Source: Chrysochromulina tobinii
Lineage: Eukaryota > Haptophyta > Prymnesiales > Chrysochromulinaceae
NCBI GenBank assembly: GCA_001275005.1
Contig: JWZX01003039.1
Coordinates: 1 to 28,629, forward strand
Length of the DNA: 28,629 nt
Direction of reading: 5' to 3'
Of this stretch, positions 1 to 10,300 are shown one piece after another. The notes under the pieces are model-generated. The model searched no databases, was not told the DNA's origin, and was given only the letters and a program-made list of their open reading frames with translations. A program made the translations under genes and the position numbers. Position 1 is the stretch's first letter; each line of letters opens with the position of its first letter.

Positions 1-432
1 GGGCGTTTGATCACGCATCATGCGGTACGCGTCGCGTGCGACATGGAAGGCCGCGTCCAGGTTGATGTTGATCACGCGCCGCCAGTCGTCATACTCCATC
101 TTGTCGAACGTCGTCGGCGGCACATTGGCGCCCGCGTTGTTGAAGAGGAGATCGAGACGACCGAAGTTGGAGGCGACGGCGTTGAAGAGGCCTTTCACAT
201 CTGCGGCGAGCGTCAGGTCGGCCGCATGCACGAGTACATGCACGCCCTCGCCGTGTGCCTTGCGGATCTCTCGCGCCGTCTCCTCGAGCACGTCGGCACG
301 ACGGCCCGTCAGCACGATCGCCACCTGCGCGCCCGCCTCTCGTTGCCAGCCTCCCGCCGCGAGCCTGAGCGCGACGGCGCGCCCTATCCCTGTGCCACCG
401 CCCGTGATGAGAGCGACGCTGAGCGACTTGCC
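1..432 (-). CDS. Short-chain dehydrogenase/reductase (SDR), partial, runs off the left edge
   Basis: Minus-strand frame reading from 432 down to base 1 without a stop. It shows a classical SDR N-terminus: a beta strand leading into TGGGTGIGRA (the TGxxxGxG dinucleotide-binding loop), then VLTGRR after the second strand, AADLT before the D-x motif position, and LLFNNAGANVPP (the NNAG motif), followed by DDWRRVINVNLDAAFHVARD (helix 4/5 region). The Ser-Tyr-Lys catalytic part lies outside the window. These enzymes are NAD(P)(H)-dependent oxidoreductases; the substrate cannot be told. The frame has no ATG before an in-frame TGA near 519, so this exon must be spliced to something upstream. A good acceptor (GCGCGCAG|GGC) ends at 433. 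Phase 0 matches either the end of the NAP-like exon at 708 or a short exon starting around 539. The SDR family assignment is sure; the gene boundaries are not. Confidence 0.85.
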
Positions 433-707
433 CTGCGCGCGGCCGCCTCCGCGGGCGTTGACGGCGCCAGCGCGGCCGGCGGCACGTTGACCCCTGGTGC
501 TAGGGCTGACGGAAAGTCCTCAACATAGGCTCGCACCATCGCCGTGGCATCGAGGGAGGGGGCCATTCCGAGGGCGAGGGCGCGCGACGAGTCGACGCGC
601 GACGGAAAGGAGGCGACGGCGGCCGAGAGGGCGGGCTGTGGCTCGTACGTCATGCGGCCAAGCGCGCCGTGCGCACTCGTTGCAACGGGCTCCGGGCTCC
701 CCCTCAC

Positions 708-1599
708 CTGCGAGATCGAGTTGTGCAGCAGCACCTCCTCGATGAGCGCCAGCAGCTCCTTGGTCACCGCCGCCTTCTCCTCCGCCTGCTGCGCAAAGTC
801 GCCCACCTTTGCGAACACGTCGAAGAAGGAGAGGCTGCCCTCGATCGTGGGCGCCTTGCCGTCACGCCACCTGATCTCGAGGCCGCTCGTGCTCTTGAGC
901 TGCCCCTTGACCCGGTCAAACGCGCACTCGAGCGTCTCGAATCCGGGCTCGAGGAACTCATTCGGGCGGAAGACGAGCACCAGGTGCACCGTGTCGCGCT
1001 CGTCGAGCGCGTCGTCCGTGTGCGTCTTGATGGCCAGTTGGATGTCGGCGAGGTGCGCGAGGATGCGAAGGTCCAGCTCATTCGGCACGTTCTCCGACTG
1101 CAGCGCCTCCACGTCGTGCAGCAGGACGCCTTGCATGATCGCCTTCTGCCAGTAGAGCTTCAGGTCGTCTTCGAGTTCGGTGGGCACGGGTGTCTCGTCT
1201 GAGACGACCGCGGGAGCTGCCGCCTCCTCCTCAGTGAGAGCGGCGCCTGCTAGGATCGCCGCCCGTCGCTCGCGCAGCTGCTGCGTGCGCTCCACGATGG
1301 TACGCTTGAGCTTGAGGACTTCCGTCGCCTCGGAGCTCGTCCATCTTGCCCTCGAGCAGAGAGAGCGCCGCAAGACGCTGCGGCACCGACGGCGGCGGCA
1401 GAGTGCTCAGCAGCCGGCGAGCCTGCAACCTGCGTCGCAGCGCTGCCAGCGTTGTCGTTCGCTGAGGCGCAGCGCGCTGCAGCGCGGCCCGCATTGCTGG
1501 CGGAAGTTCGACGAACGAAGACCTCGTCGCTCCCGGGTGCGTCGATGCGGAAAAAGTCTCGTTCACAGAGCGGCCGCTGAATGAGGGATGCCTCCGCAT
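708..1599 (-). CDS. Nucleosome assembly protein (NAP1/SET)-like protein with an apparent 1-base frameshift
   Basis: Histone-chaperone-like domain on the minus strand. In order it shows LPPPSVPQRLAALSLLEGKM (start of the NAP dimerisation helix), RERRAAILAGAALTEEE (matching the family's EKRRxII.G...PTxEE), YWQKAIMQG (family: FW..A..N), LVLVFRPNEFLEPGFETL (family: F.F.PN.YF....L.K.Y), LEIRWRDGKAPT (family: .I.WK.GK..T) and SLSFFDVF (family: ESFFNFF). The match is to the general NAP fold; the usual acidic tail is not seen. The long dimerisation helix is split between two frames around 1328-1336. Removing one base there gives a continuous heptad helix, so an assembly indel or a recent frameshift is likely. 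ATG at 1599 is a guess; ATGs at 1608 and 1683 are also in frame. After ...NSISQ a strong donor, CAG|GTGAGG, follows at 707. The frame stays open to 384, but that part looks intronic. Confidence 0.7.
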
Positions 1600-1802
1600 G
1601 CAATGCATAGTGGAGGGGGAAAGGGGGGAAGGGTGGTATTTTGGGGAAGTTGCGGGATAGCAAGCAGGGCTGATTAGGAGCATGTGCGAAGCGATAGTCG
1701 ACGGTCAACTGGCCGCTGTCGAACTTGGACGTGCTATGAGCAGCTCATCAGTGTGGGAACTACCGTACAACTGTCTGACACTCGTGGGGAGTATTTCACG
1801 CT

Positions 1803-2290
1803 CAGCTCACACTCGCTCGGCGGCCGCGGTGGCGGAGGCAGCGGCCGCAGTGGCAGATTCGGTGGCGGAGGCAGCGGCCGCAGTGGCAGATTCGGCGGCC
1901 GCGAGCACGGTGGCGGTGACGCCCTCCGCAGCCTGCTGCTGCTGCTGGAACTGCTGCCGCATCTGCTGCATCAGCTCCTCCCACGCCTGCCGCTGTTGCG
2001 CCTGCTATTGGAGGTACTGCTGCAAGTCCTCTACACTGGCGCTCGTCGTCACCGCCGCTCACTTCGATCACCACCGGCGGCGTTGCCGTGCGCGACGGCG
2101 GCTGCGATGGCAGCAGCGATGGCGGCTGTGACATCGGCTGCGGCGGCAGCTGCCAGTTCGCTGGTTGTGACAATATGCGAGCGTGTGGTCGGTGGCCCCG
2201 AGCGTGGCTGCTTGCGCCTCGGACAGGACGATGAGCCCGATGCGTTTCAGGGCCTGTTGGACCGCGGCCTTGTCTCTCCCGCGTCATAGG
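1803..2290 (-). pseudogene. Unrecognised gene fragment, Gln/Pro/Ala-rich, probably decayed
   Basis: Three minus-strand frames each carry a short protein-like piece here. One near 2210-2275 reads KAAVQQALKRIGLIVLSEAQ. One near 2060-2160 is Pro/Ser-rich and ends in ATPPVVIEVSGGDD. One near 1803-2030 is Gln-rich (RQAWEELMQQMRQQFQQQQ), followed by an Ala/Ser/Thr repeat in which a ~33-bp unit occurs twice, and a TGA just inside 1803. A TAG splits the Gln-rich part from the preceding EDLQQYLQ. No single frame joins the pieces, and no clear splice sites were found. It could be a degenerate gene or a multi-exon gene whose junctions I cannot place. I recognise no domain. Confidence 0.3.
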
Positions 2291-2397
2291 TCATACAGCC
2301 CTGGGCACGCCGGCAGCTCGCCAAATTAGTAAAAACCTTGACGGAACACAGTCACACCGGATTCCGCACATGCCTCTCAGCGCTTGCACTCAATCAT

Positions 2398-2600
2398 TTT
2401 CTACAGAACCAAATCAAAGCCAGTCCGGTCCTCCACCGCCTTATGCAGCTTGTCAGGCGCTCGAAGAAGCGCTTCACGAGCACCGCGCTGTAGTTCTCTG
2501 ACTTGGGCTTCGCGGCGCCGACGGCCCACTGATCTTGCAGTGAGTAGGCGACGCACTTCGAGAGCTTTGGCCAGCCTCGAGGGCTTTCCGGTGCTCTTCC
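2398..2600 (-). pseudogene. Unrecognised coding fragment with frame change
   Basis: A minus-strand segment reads PKLSKCVAYSLQDQWAVG, then AAKPKSENYSAVLVKRFFER, then continues in the next frame as DKLHKAVEDRTGFDLVL and stops near 2401. The composition is protein-like (mixed hydrophobic and charged, not the Arg/Ala/Pro shadow pattern), but the switch near 2454 needs a one-base frameshift. I do not recognise the family. It probably belongs with the minus-strand pieces at 2912-3412. Confidence 0.3.
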
Positions 2601-2688
2601 TCACCCCGATATTTCGGTAGACGTGGCTCAAAGCAGATCCGCAGCCTTACCTGCAGGGCACTTCCAGGCAGAAGGAGATCGCCCGCGA

Positions 2689-2754
2689 GAGGCAGCAAGG
2701 CTTGCGCGGGACCGCCATCCAAGAGGCAGCAAGGCTTGCGCGGGACCGCCATCC
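2689..2754. repeat. 34-bp tandem duplication
   Basis: A unit beginning GAGGCAGCAAGGCTTGCGCG occurs at 2689-2722 and again at 2723-2754, essentially identical. It lies between unrecognised coding fragments and has no evident function. Confidence 0.9.
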
Positions 2755-2911
2755 GAGGGCGCGGGTAAGTAAGGGATGGACCCCTGCACGGGCGCTGCCT
2801 CCAGGGGAAACGGAATCGGCGGGCCCACGCCCGCAGGCGGAAGGGCGCGCCCCGGCCCAGAAGCCACTGATGGCGATGCAAACAAGTCCACCTGCGGAGG
2901 GCCGCGACTCT

Positions 2912-3007
2912 AGCACCTCGACGTCGATGGCGGCTTTCTTGGACGCGAGGAACGCGCTCAGGTTTGAGGCCCGGTTCAGTTCGTCAGTGTCCACGCCGAA
3001 CGACATG
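2912..3007. repeat. 96-bp direct repeat, copy 1 (exon-like block)
   Basis: This block is repeated at 3198-3293 with only a couple of mismatches. On the minus strand both copies encode MSFxVDTDELNRxSNLSAFL followed by ASKKAAIDVEVL. In this copy the frame continues into unrelated residues, so it is probably the decaying duplicate. Confidence 0.9.
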
Positions 3008-3412
3008 AGAAACCAGCGGCAGGAGCTCCTTCGTGACAAGCAAGGTATTATCGCGCTGCTCCTTGGGCTTCGCCTTCTCCATCGTCTTGCCATAGGTCCC
3101 GAAGCCCTTCAATGTGTCATGCAACTTGCCGGAAGGGCTGCGGGCAACACATCGGCTGGCGGGCAACGCATCGGCTGGTGGGCGGAAGCCGACCTTGAGC
3201 ACCTCGACGTCGATGGCGGCTTTCTTGGACGCGAGGAACGCGCTCAGGTTTGAGTCCCGGTTCAGTTCGTCAGTGTCCACGTCGAACGACATGTCCCGTA
3301 CTCGTACTTGCTCGGCGGACTCGCCGGCGGGCCGTGCACCCTGCGGCACGCCCGAAAGATGATTTTGATTTTCCGCATTTTGTGCTTCTCCGGAAAGATC
3401 AGGATATTCCAC
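2984..3412 (-). CDS. Hypothetical protein, unrecognised
   Basis: A 142-codon minus-strand frame starting MEYPDLSGEAQNAENQNHLS. It contains the conserved-looking block MSFDVDTDELNRDSNLSAFL shared with the duplicated repeat, and later LHDTLKGFGTYGKTMEKAKP and DNTLLVTKELLPLVSHV. The charged/hydrophobic alternation looks like real protein, and the start is not preceded by another in-frame Met. A 20-bp tandem repeat (3142-3181) interrupts the middle with residues of a different character, which may be an unspliced intron between about 3139 and 3190. I recognise no domain. It is probably one or two exons of a larger gene that is partly duplicated and decayed toward 2400. Confidence 0.35.
   Translation of the reverse strand: MEYPDLSGEAQNAENQNHLSGVPQGARPAGESAEQVRVRDMSFDVDTDELNRDSNLSAFLASKKAAIDVEVLKVGFRPPADALPASRCVARSPSGKLHDTLKGFGTYGKTMEKAKPKEQRDNTLLVTKELLPLVSHVVRRGH
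3198..3293. repeat. 96-bp direct repeat, copy 2 (exon-like block)
   Basis: Partner of the block at 2912-3007, offset by 286 bp. This copy sits in the longer open frame on the minus strand (2984-3412) and is the more likely source copy. Confidence 0.9.
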
Positions 3413-3743
3413 CGCTACCTATAAGATCTGTTATACGTCCAGAGGCAATTCAGATTGCAGAAGTAATAGCCATTGACGTGCATCACCACCGATGATTCGC
3501 ACATTACCCATGAGTGAAGCGGCTTTTAGAACTAGGGCTACGGTAGTAGACCTCCGAAGGATATAGCTCCGTAGGATATAGGGATATAGTGATCTGGATC
3601 ATAACGAACAAGCATGCAGCCGTGAGCCAGGCCGCTGCATTCTTGACTCGTCCATGATGGGTGCGAACTGCGAAGTTTCGGGCCCTTCAGCACTACGTGG
3701 TACGAAGTTCCGCGTCCTTATTTGGCGCCCTTACTTTTTGAGT
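3294..3743. other. Stretch without a recognisable gene
   Basis: Apart from the N-terminal part of the minus-strand hypothetical frame up to 3412, I see no supported gene. The composition turns more AT-rich. A short GGATATAG motif occurs three times at about 3558-3588. A homopolymer C run lies at about 3752-3761. Confidence 0.5.
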
Positions 3744-4036
3744 TTACAAAGCACCCCCCCTCCCCAGAACTCCCTTTCCCTCACAGAAATTCGATTTCCA
3801 CCACAACCGCCGAAGAGGCCAATTTAGCAATACAACCAGCATGGTGAAGAAAAGTGCTGCCTGCGTAAAGACGGCCACGCCCGCGATGAGCAAGTAGATC
3901 CGCCCGCGCCGGGCGGCCAAAATGATCGCATGGCTGGGTGATGGCGGCGCCGGTGAAGGGAGGCGAGAGGCTGGTGCCGATGCCGATGATCGACGGCGCG
4001 CTGGCGACTTGCTCCTTTGTTCAAATGTGCTGTAAT
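3744..4036 (-). CDS. Possible last exon of a single-pass membrane protein
   Basis: An open minus-strand frame ends with TAA at 3744-3746. It reads a basic/Ser-Pro-rich stretch (SKSPARRRSSASAPASRLPS), a Pro-Ser linker, and then one clear membrane span (RIYLLIAGVAVFTQAALFFT, continuing MLVVLLNW). A positively charged stop-transfer RRLWWK and a short tail follow. There is no ATG in frame before an upstream TGA near 4078, so it would need a splice acceptor around 4037-4045. The hydrophobic pattern is the only support; no family is recognised. It may be a relic. Confidence 0.25.
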
Positions 4037-4388
4037 CTGCTAATCTCCGCGGCCTCCACCACGCGCCAGCGTGTCACGCCTGCGCAGATTGTACATCATC
4101 GGAATAGCGTGGTCGTGCGTCGAGTCTCCTCGCCCGCCGTGAGAAATTTCCCCTAGGCTTCTTTTGCACGGCAGTTCTCCCACAGTTTGATGAACCATGA
4201 AATACGTTCTTGTTACATGTATCAGAAGCGTTCTTGACTACAGGGCTCAACGCCACGCGTGCATTCTCTTGCACCCCGGCACCCCCGGCAAAAAAGCTCC
4301 GCATCCTCGCGCGAATCTGCGACGTCTCGCATGCAAAATACTTGCAAAAATGTGTTTCTTCGAGGCGTTTCGACGCGCTCAAAAAAGA

Positions 4389-7300
4389 ATGATGATGCTC
4401 ACCTCCGTTGAGTCGCTCACCCACAGCGAGGACAGCTTACGGCCCGTGGTGCGTCGGCCCTCTACCGCATCCGGCGCGGCGCGGCTCCACGGCAGCCGCA
4501 GCGCCTCGATCCTCTTGGAAACGGAGCAAGGGGGCGCCGCCTCTTCGCAGCCGGTCAGCCGGCCGAGCACGGCGACGCTGCCGCATCTGGCCAAGGGAGC
4601 GCCCTCGCGCGACCCGACCGTCGTGCTGCTGCGCCAGCGCAACCGGCAGCTCGAGGCGGACATTGGCGCCATGGAGGCGCACTACCGCGCACAGCTCCAA
4701 GCGTACGCAGACAGCTCGCGCATGTTCGGCTTCAGCAGGCCGCCCGACAAGCTGGTGGCGTACTGGGCGGAGGCGCAGCTGCTGCTCAACCGTGCGATTG
4801 CCGAGCAGTACGGCAGCGGGCGCGACGCCGACGCCGAGCCCGGCAGCAGCCAGCTCGCCGCGCATCGGCTCAGTCAGCAGCTCTCCGCAGCGGAGCTACG
4901 CGCCGTGCGCACGAGGTATGAATACCAAGTGGAGCATGCACGCTCGGAGCTGGTGCAGGCCAAGGCGGAGCTACACAGCGCGCACGCCGAGCTGCGCGCC
5001 GTTTCGGGCGCTCTGCACGGCGCCCAGGCGGAGCTGAGCGCGCACAAGCAGAGGCTGCAGCGAGCATCGTCGATGGGGTCGGCGGACAGGATGCATGCAT
5101 GCATGCAGGCGGGCTCGGAGGGCGCTGCCTCTGGAGGGATTGGTGCGGCTGAAGATGGAGGAGGAGGGGGAGGCGGAGGAGGCGTCGTCGTGGGCACTCC
5201 GTCTCGTCGGCCGGGCTCGGCATTGCGCCCCGCGTCCGGCGCCCGGGACGGCGCCCGACCCGGCTCGGCGTCCTTGCTCGCGAGCCTCCCGCCGGGCAGG
5301 ACGGCGCTCGGGACGGCGCCCGGCACGGCGCCCGGCGCGGCGCCATTGACGAAGCCCGGGACGGCGTCGTGCGGGGCGCCCGGGACGGCGCACGCCCCGG
5401 AGCCGATGGTGCCGTTACTTGTGCACGAGGCGCAGCTGAGGGAGTTGCGGCACGCGCATGCGGCGGAGCTCGAGCGTGAGCGCGCGAAGATGGCGGTGGG
5501 TGCACTGCCTTTTTGAAGAGCCCTTTGAATGAAGTGCCCTTTGAAGTGCCCTTTGAGTGCCTTTCAATGGTCACGAGTGCCATGCTGAGTGACGAAATGA
5601 GCTCGCGATCTCAATCTCAATCACAATCTCGTTCACAATCTCGATCACAATCTCGAGGATGCAGGCGCAGCATACGGCCGACTTACAGAAGCTTCGAGAG
5701 GCCGCCGACGCGAAGTTGGCTGCAGCCGCCGCCGAACGGGAGCGGGAGCGGGAGCGTGATCGTCGTTTTGAAGGCATCGCCGCCAAGCAAGCCCGCGAGC
5801 AGGTCAGCACTGATGATGACCTCTGATGACCTCTGATGACCTCTGAGTGATGGCTACGGTTTTCCTCCTGCTACCGTGCTACCTCGCTTCTGAAGGGCTC
5901 CCGAATATCCTAATTTGGCAGGGCGAGCAGAAAGAGAAGGCTGCCCAAGCCGTCGCCCAGGCCACCGCGCTCGAGACGAAACTCAAAGAGGTGGGTGTGC
6001 CTTGATTGCCGTTGATTGCTCTTTAAGTGTCGATGACGAAACTTAAAGAGCGTGCCGCATCAGGAGAGCGCTCGCAAGGACTGATGGCCGTTGATTGCTT
6101 GCGCCTGATGAGATCTGATGGCCTCCCTCCTCAGGTGAGCGCGGAGGCGGAAGCAGAGCGATTACGTGCAGCGGCGGCGGCGAAGGCGGAGCGCATTGAA
6201 CTTGTCCATCGTCAGGTGAGAACTGATTGCCACTGATGACCACTGATGACCAATGATGATCCCTGATGACAGTCTCATCCGTCCTTCAGGCCCTCCGCCG
6301 ACTGTTCCATCACGGGCTGATTCGCGGATGGTCGGCGTGGCATGCTCACTGGGAAGCCAAGTGCTACGCGTACGCGAGGCTGCGCGAGGTGGGCAATCCG
6401 TTGCGTCTGATTGCGTATGATTGCGTATGATTGCGTATGATTGCGCATGATTGTGCATGATTGCGTATGATGGCTTCCTTCATCAGGTGGGCAATCGGCT
6501 GCGCGCGCCCGCGACGGCGCTCGCCTTCTCGTTCTGGGCGCGCGAGCGCGAGAGCGCCCAGCACAACGCGAGGCTGCACGCGCTGCTCGAGCAGCAGCGC
6601 GCGCTCGAGGTGGCGCTCAGTGCGGCGCGCGAGGGCGCGCAGGCGGAGGCGTCCCAGTTGGTCGCGGAGGCAAGCCTGCAGGCGTCTACCATTGAGTCTC
6701 GGTAGGAGCTCTCAAGACACAATCGATGGAACCCTAAATGGCAACACTTGAGGGCAACCCTTGATGGCAACCCTTGGTTGCTTGGAACCCTTGCATGCAA
6801 CCCTCTTTGATGGGGCTCTCGATTGCCTGTTGATGGCAGGTACGAGCGGCAGCTGGCAGAGGCCAAGGCGGCGGCGGAGGCGCTGCAGGCGCTACAGGAC
6901 GCCAAGGCGAAGCATGAGCGCATCGAGCTACTGCATCGGCAGGTGAGGCTGATGACCACTGATGACGACTCATGACGACTGATGACGACTGATGACGACT
7001 GATGACGACTGATGACCACTGATGACCACTGATGACCACTGATGATCACTGATGACCGCTGATGACCACTGAGGACCTCTGCAGGCGGGTCGCCGCATCC
7101 TGGCAGCTGATGACAGCTGATGAGGACTGATGACGACTGATGACGACTGATGACTACTGATGACCTCTGCAGGCGGGTCGTCGCATCCTGGCAGCTAGCC
7201 TAGCGAGTGGCTGGGCGGCGTGGCTCGACTTCTCAACTGCCCGCGGCCACGCGATGGAGCGCCTGCGTCACGTGGGCAATACGTTACGTGCGCCCGCGGC

Positions 7301-10300
7301 GACGAGTGCATTTGAGGCATGGGCGCACTCGTCACTGGTCGCCAAGCATGAGGTGATTGCCATTGATTGCCCTCTGATTGCATTTGATTGCATGGGCTCA
7401 CTCCACCCCGGATGGCCCTCCTCACCTGATTGCGTGCCTCATCATCAGGCCGACCGGATAGCTCTCCTTCGCCAATCGGAGACGCTCGAGGCGAAGCTGT
7501 CCTTGGCGCACTACGAGCTCGGGCAGCTCGCTCTGCACAAGGCGGCGCAGGATGATGAGCTGGGCGGGCTGCGCAAGCGCTGTGCCGAGCTGAGCGAGGA
7601 GGCGAAGGAGCATGCTGCGTTGGTCATCGAGGCGGCCACGGCCAAGAGCGAGCTGGCGGAGCTACAGGTGATGGCCTCTGATGGCTTCTGATTGTGTGTG
7701 ATTGCCTCTGATGGCCAAGAGCGAGCTGGCGGAGCTACAGGTGATGGCCTCTGATGGCTTCTGATTGTGTGTGATTGCCTCTGATGGCCAAGAGCGAGCT
7801 GGCGGAGCTACAGGTGATGGCCACTGATTGCCTTGTGATTGCATCTGATTGCATCTGATTGCATCTGAGCGAGCTGGCGGTGCTACAGGGTCTCTACGCC
7901 GAGATTCAAGACGAGATCAAGGACGCGGAGGTCAAGGCGGGCGCGGTGGTGATGGAATCGGGCAGCCAGCGCCGCGCACAGGAGACACTACTCCGCAAGC
8001 TGCTATTGGCCCAGCGACGAAGCTTTGAGCGAGGTGATTGCGTGTCTGAGTTCCGCTGATGAGAGATGATTGCGTGTCTGATGAGAGTTGATTGTGTGTC
8101 TGAGTTCCGCTGATGAGAGATGATTGCGTGTCTGATGTGAGGTGACTGCGTGTCTGAGTTCCGCTGATGAGAGATGATTGCGTGTCTGATGAGAGATGAT
8201 TGCGTGTCTGAGTTTCGCTGATGAGAGATGATTGCGTGTCTGATGTGAGATGATTGCGTGTCTGAGTTTCGCTGATGAGAGATGATTGCGTGTCTGATGT
8301 GAGGTGACTGCGTGTCTGAGTTTCGCTGATGAGAGATGATTGCGTGTCTGATGTGAGGTGACTGCGTGTCTGAGTTCCGCTGATGAGAGATGATTGCGTG
8401 TCTGATGAGAGATGATTGCGTGTCTGAGCTCCGCTGATGAGGGCGGGTGATGGTTACGAATGGTCTCCGATGGCTACTGATGACCCTTGCTTGCCACACT
8501 GATGGTACACTGATTGCACCCGTCATCATCAGATGCCAACGAGCTCAAAGAGGCGCTTCGCGCGAAGACGGAGGCGCAGGAGCATGCGTCGCGGGTCGAG
8601 GCGCTGCGCACGACGGCGGCGCGACGGATGAAGAATGCGAGCTTGGCGCGCGGATGGAGCGTGTGGATCGAGTGCTGGGCGGCCAAGGTGCACAACACAC
8701 GCGTCATGGCGGCGGCGGGCGCTCGGCTTCGGAAGCCGAAACTCGTGGCCACCTACCATTTTTGGAAGTCGGCGTGGCGCGCATATGAGCTGAGCATGGT
8801 GCAGATGAGCTCCGCGGAGCAATTGGAGCTCAAGGATCGAGAGCGCGCGGAGGTGGAGGTAGAGTTGAGTCGCACGCGCGCCGCCCTGGCGTCGTGCAGC
8901 ATGCAGCGCGACGAGTTGGCCAGACGCGTCGCGGAGCTCGCTGGCGGCGACGCGCAGACCCGGGCTATGCTTGAGTCGCACCGGTGATTGCTACAGCTGA
9001 TTGCCCTCTGATTGCCCTCTGAATGCATCTGATTGCCATCTGATTGCCCTCTGATTCCCTATGATTGTATTCTGATTGCCATCTGATTGCCATCTGATTG
9101 CCATCTGATTGCCATCTGATTGCCATCTGATTGCATCTGACCTGTGCGCTATGCTCGAGGCCCACACAGGGCGGCGGAGAAGGAGAGGCGTGTCGAGCAC
9201 TTTGCAAGGCAGGTGGTGCGCCGTATGCTCCATGATGGAATACGCCGGGGATGGGCGGCGTGGAAGGAGATGTTCGACGCGCGTGTCTGGGCATTCTCCC
9301 TCCTTCGTCGATCAGTGCATGGGCTGCGCACATGGCGTCTGCAAGCGGCAATGGAGACATGGGAGGCGGACCAGCAGGTGATTGCCTATAGATTGCCTCT
9401 GATTGCCTCTGATTGCCTCTGATTGCCTCTGATTGCAAGCGGCGATGGAGACGGACGCGCGGCAGGTGGCGAGGACGGGCGAGGAGCTCTGATGACCTCT
9501 GATGGCTATTAATTGCGATCTGATGACCTCTGATGACCTCGGATTGCCTCTGATGACCATGGCAGGTGGCGAGGACGGGCGAGGAGCTCGTCGCGCTTCG
9601 TCAACACAAGGTGGAGCTCGAGGAGCAGATCGACAATCTCCGCGCATCTCTCGCCCATCTCGAGCAATCTCGCAAGGCTGAGCTCGAGGCGGCCGAAGAG
9701 GCGAAGCAGATGGCGCTCTACCGGCAACGTGTCGAGCTCGCTGGTGCGCTTGATTGCATCTGATTGCATCTGATTGCATCTGATTGCGTCTGATTAGCAT
9801 ATGGCGCTCTACAGGCAACGTGTCGAGCTCGCTGGTAGGCTGAGCGCCACTCTGAGTGCATGCTGATTGCCTCCCTTCCTATGGACGTATGATGACGAAC
9901 CTGCATGACTGCTCAATGATTGCGCACTGATTGCTCACTGATGGATTGCAGGTACGATTGAGGAGCGCGAGGCCGTCCGAGAGGAGAAGGCGAAAGACGC
10001 GCGTGTCGAGTGGATGAGGCGTCAGGCGGCACGGCGGATGATGGCGACTGGCCTTGCCGTCGGCTGGGCCGCGTGGCTCGCGCTGTACTGGGCGCGACGT
10101 TACGCACTCGGTCGGCTGCGGATGGCGGCCAATCGGCTGCACAGGTAATGACCTCTGATGACCTCTGATGACCTCTGATGACCTCTGATGACGACCAATC
10201 GGCTGCACTTACCACTGATAGCCGCTGATGCCCGCTGATAGCCGCTGATGGTCACTGATGGTCACTAATGGCCGCTGATGGCCGCTGATGGCCGCTGATG

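Noticed and set aside
4197-4388. Extension of the large gene to ATG 4197
   Set aside because: The extra residues are not coiled-coil or Ser/Pro-rich like the rest, and the DNA is AT-richer and promoter-like; ATG 4389 is preferred but not proven.
7906-8529. 207-codon open frame on the minus strand
   Set aside because: It is the antisense read-through of the intron 10 minisatellite and exon 10; the protein is a simple HQRNSDTQS repeat produced by the DNA repeat.
8034-8532. CRISPR-like array of short repeats
   Set aside because: Units are contiguous and degenerate, with no uniform unique spacers; the array lies inside an intron of a eukaryotic gene and has no cas genes nearby.
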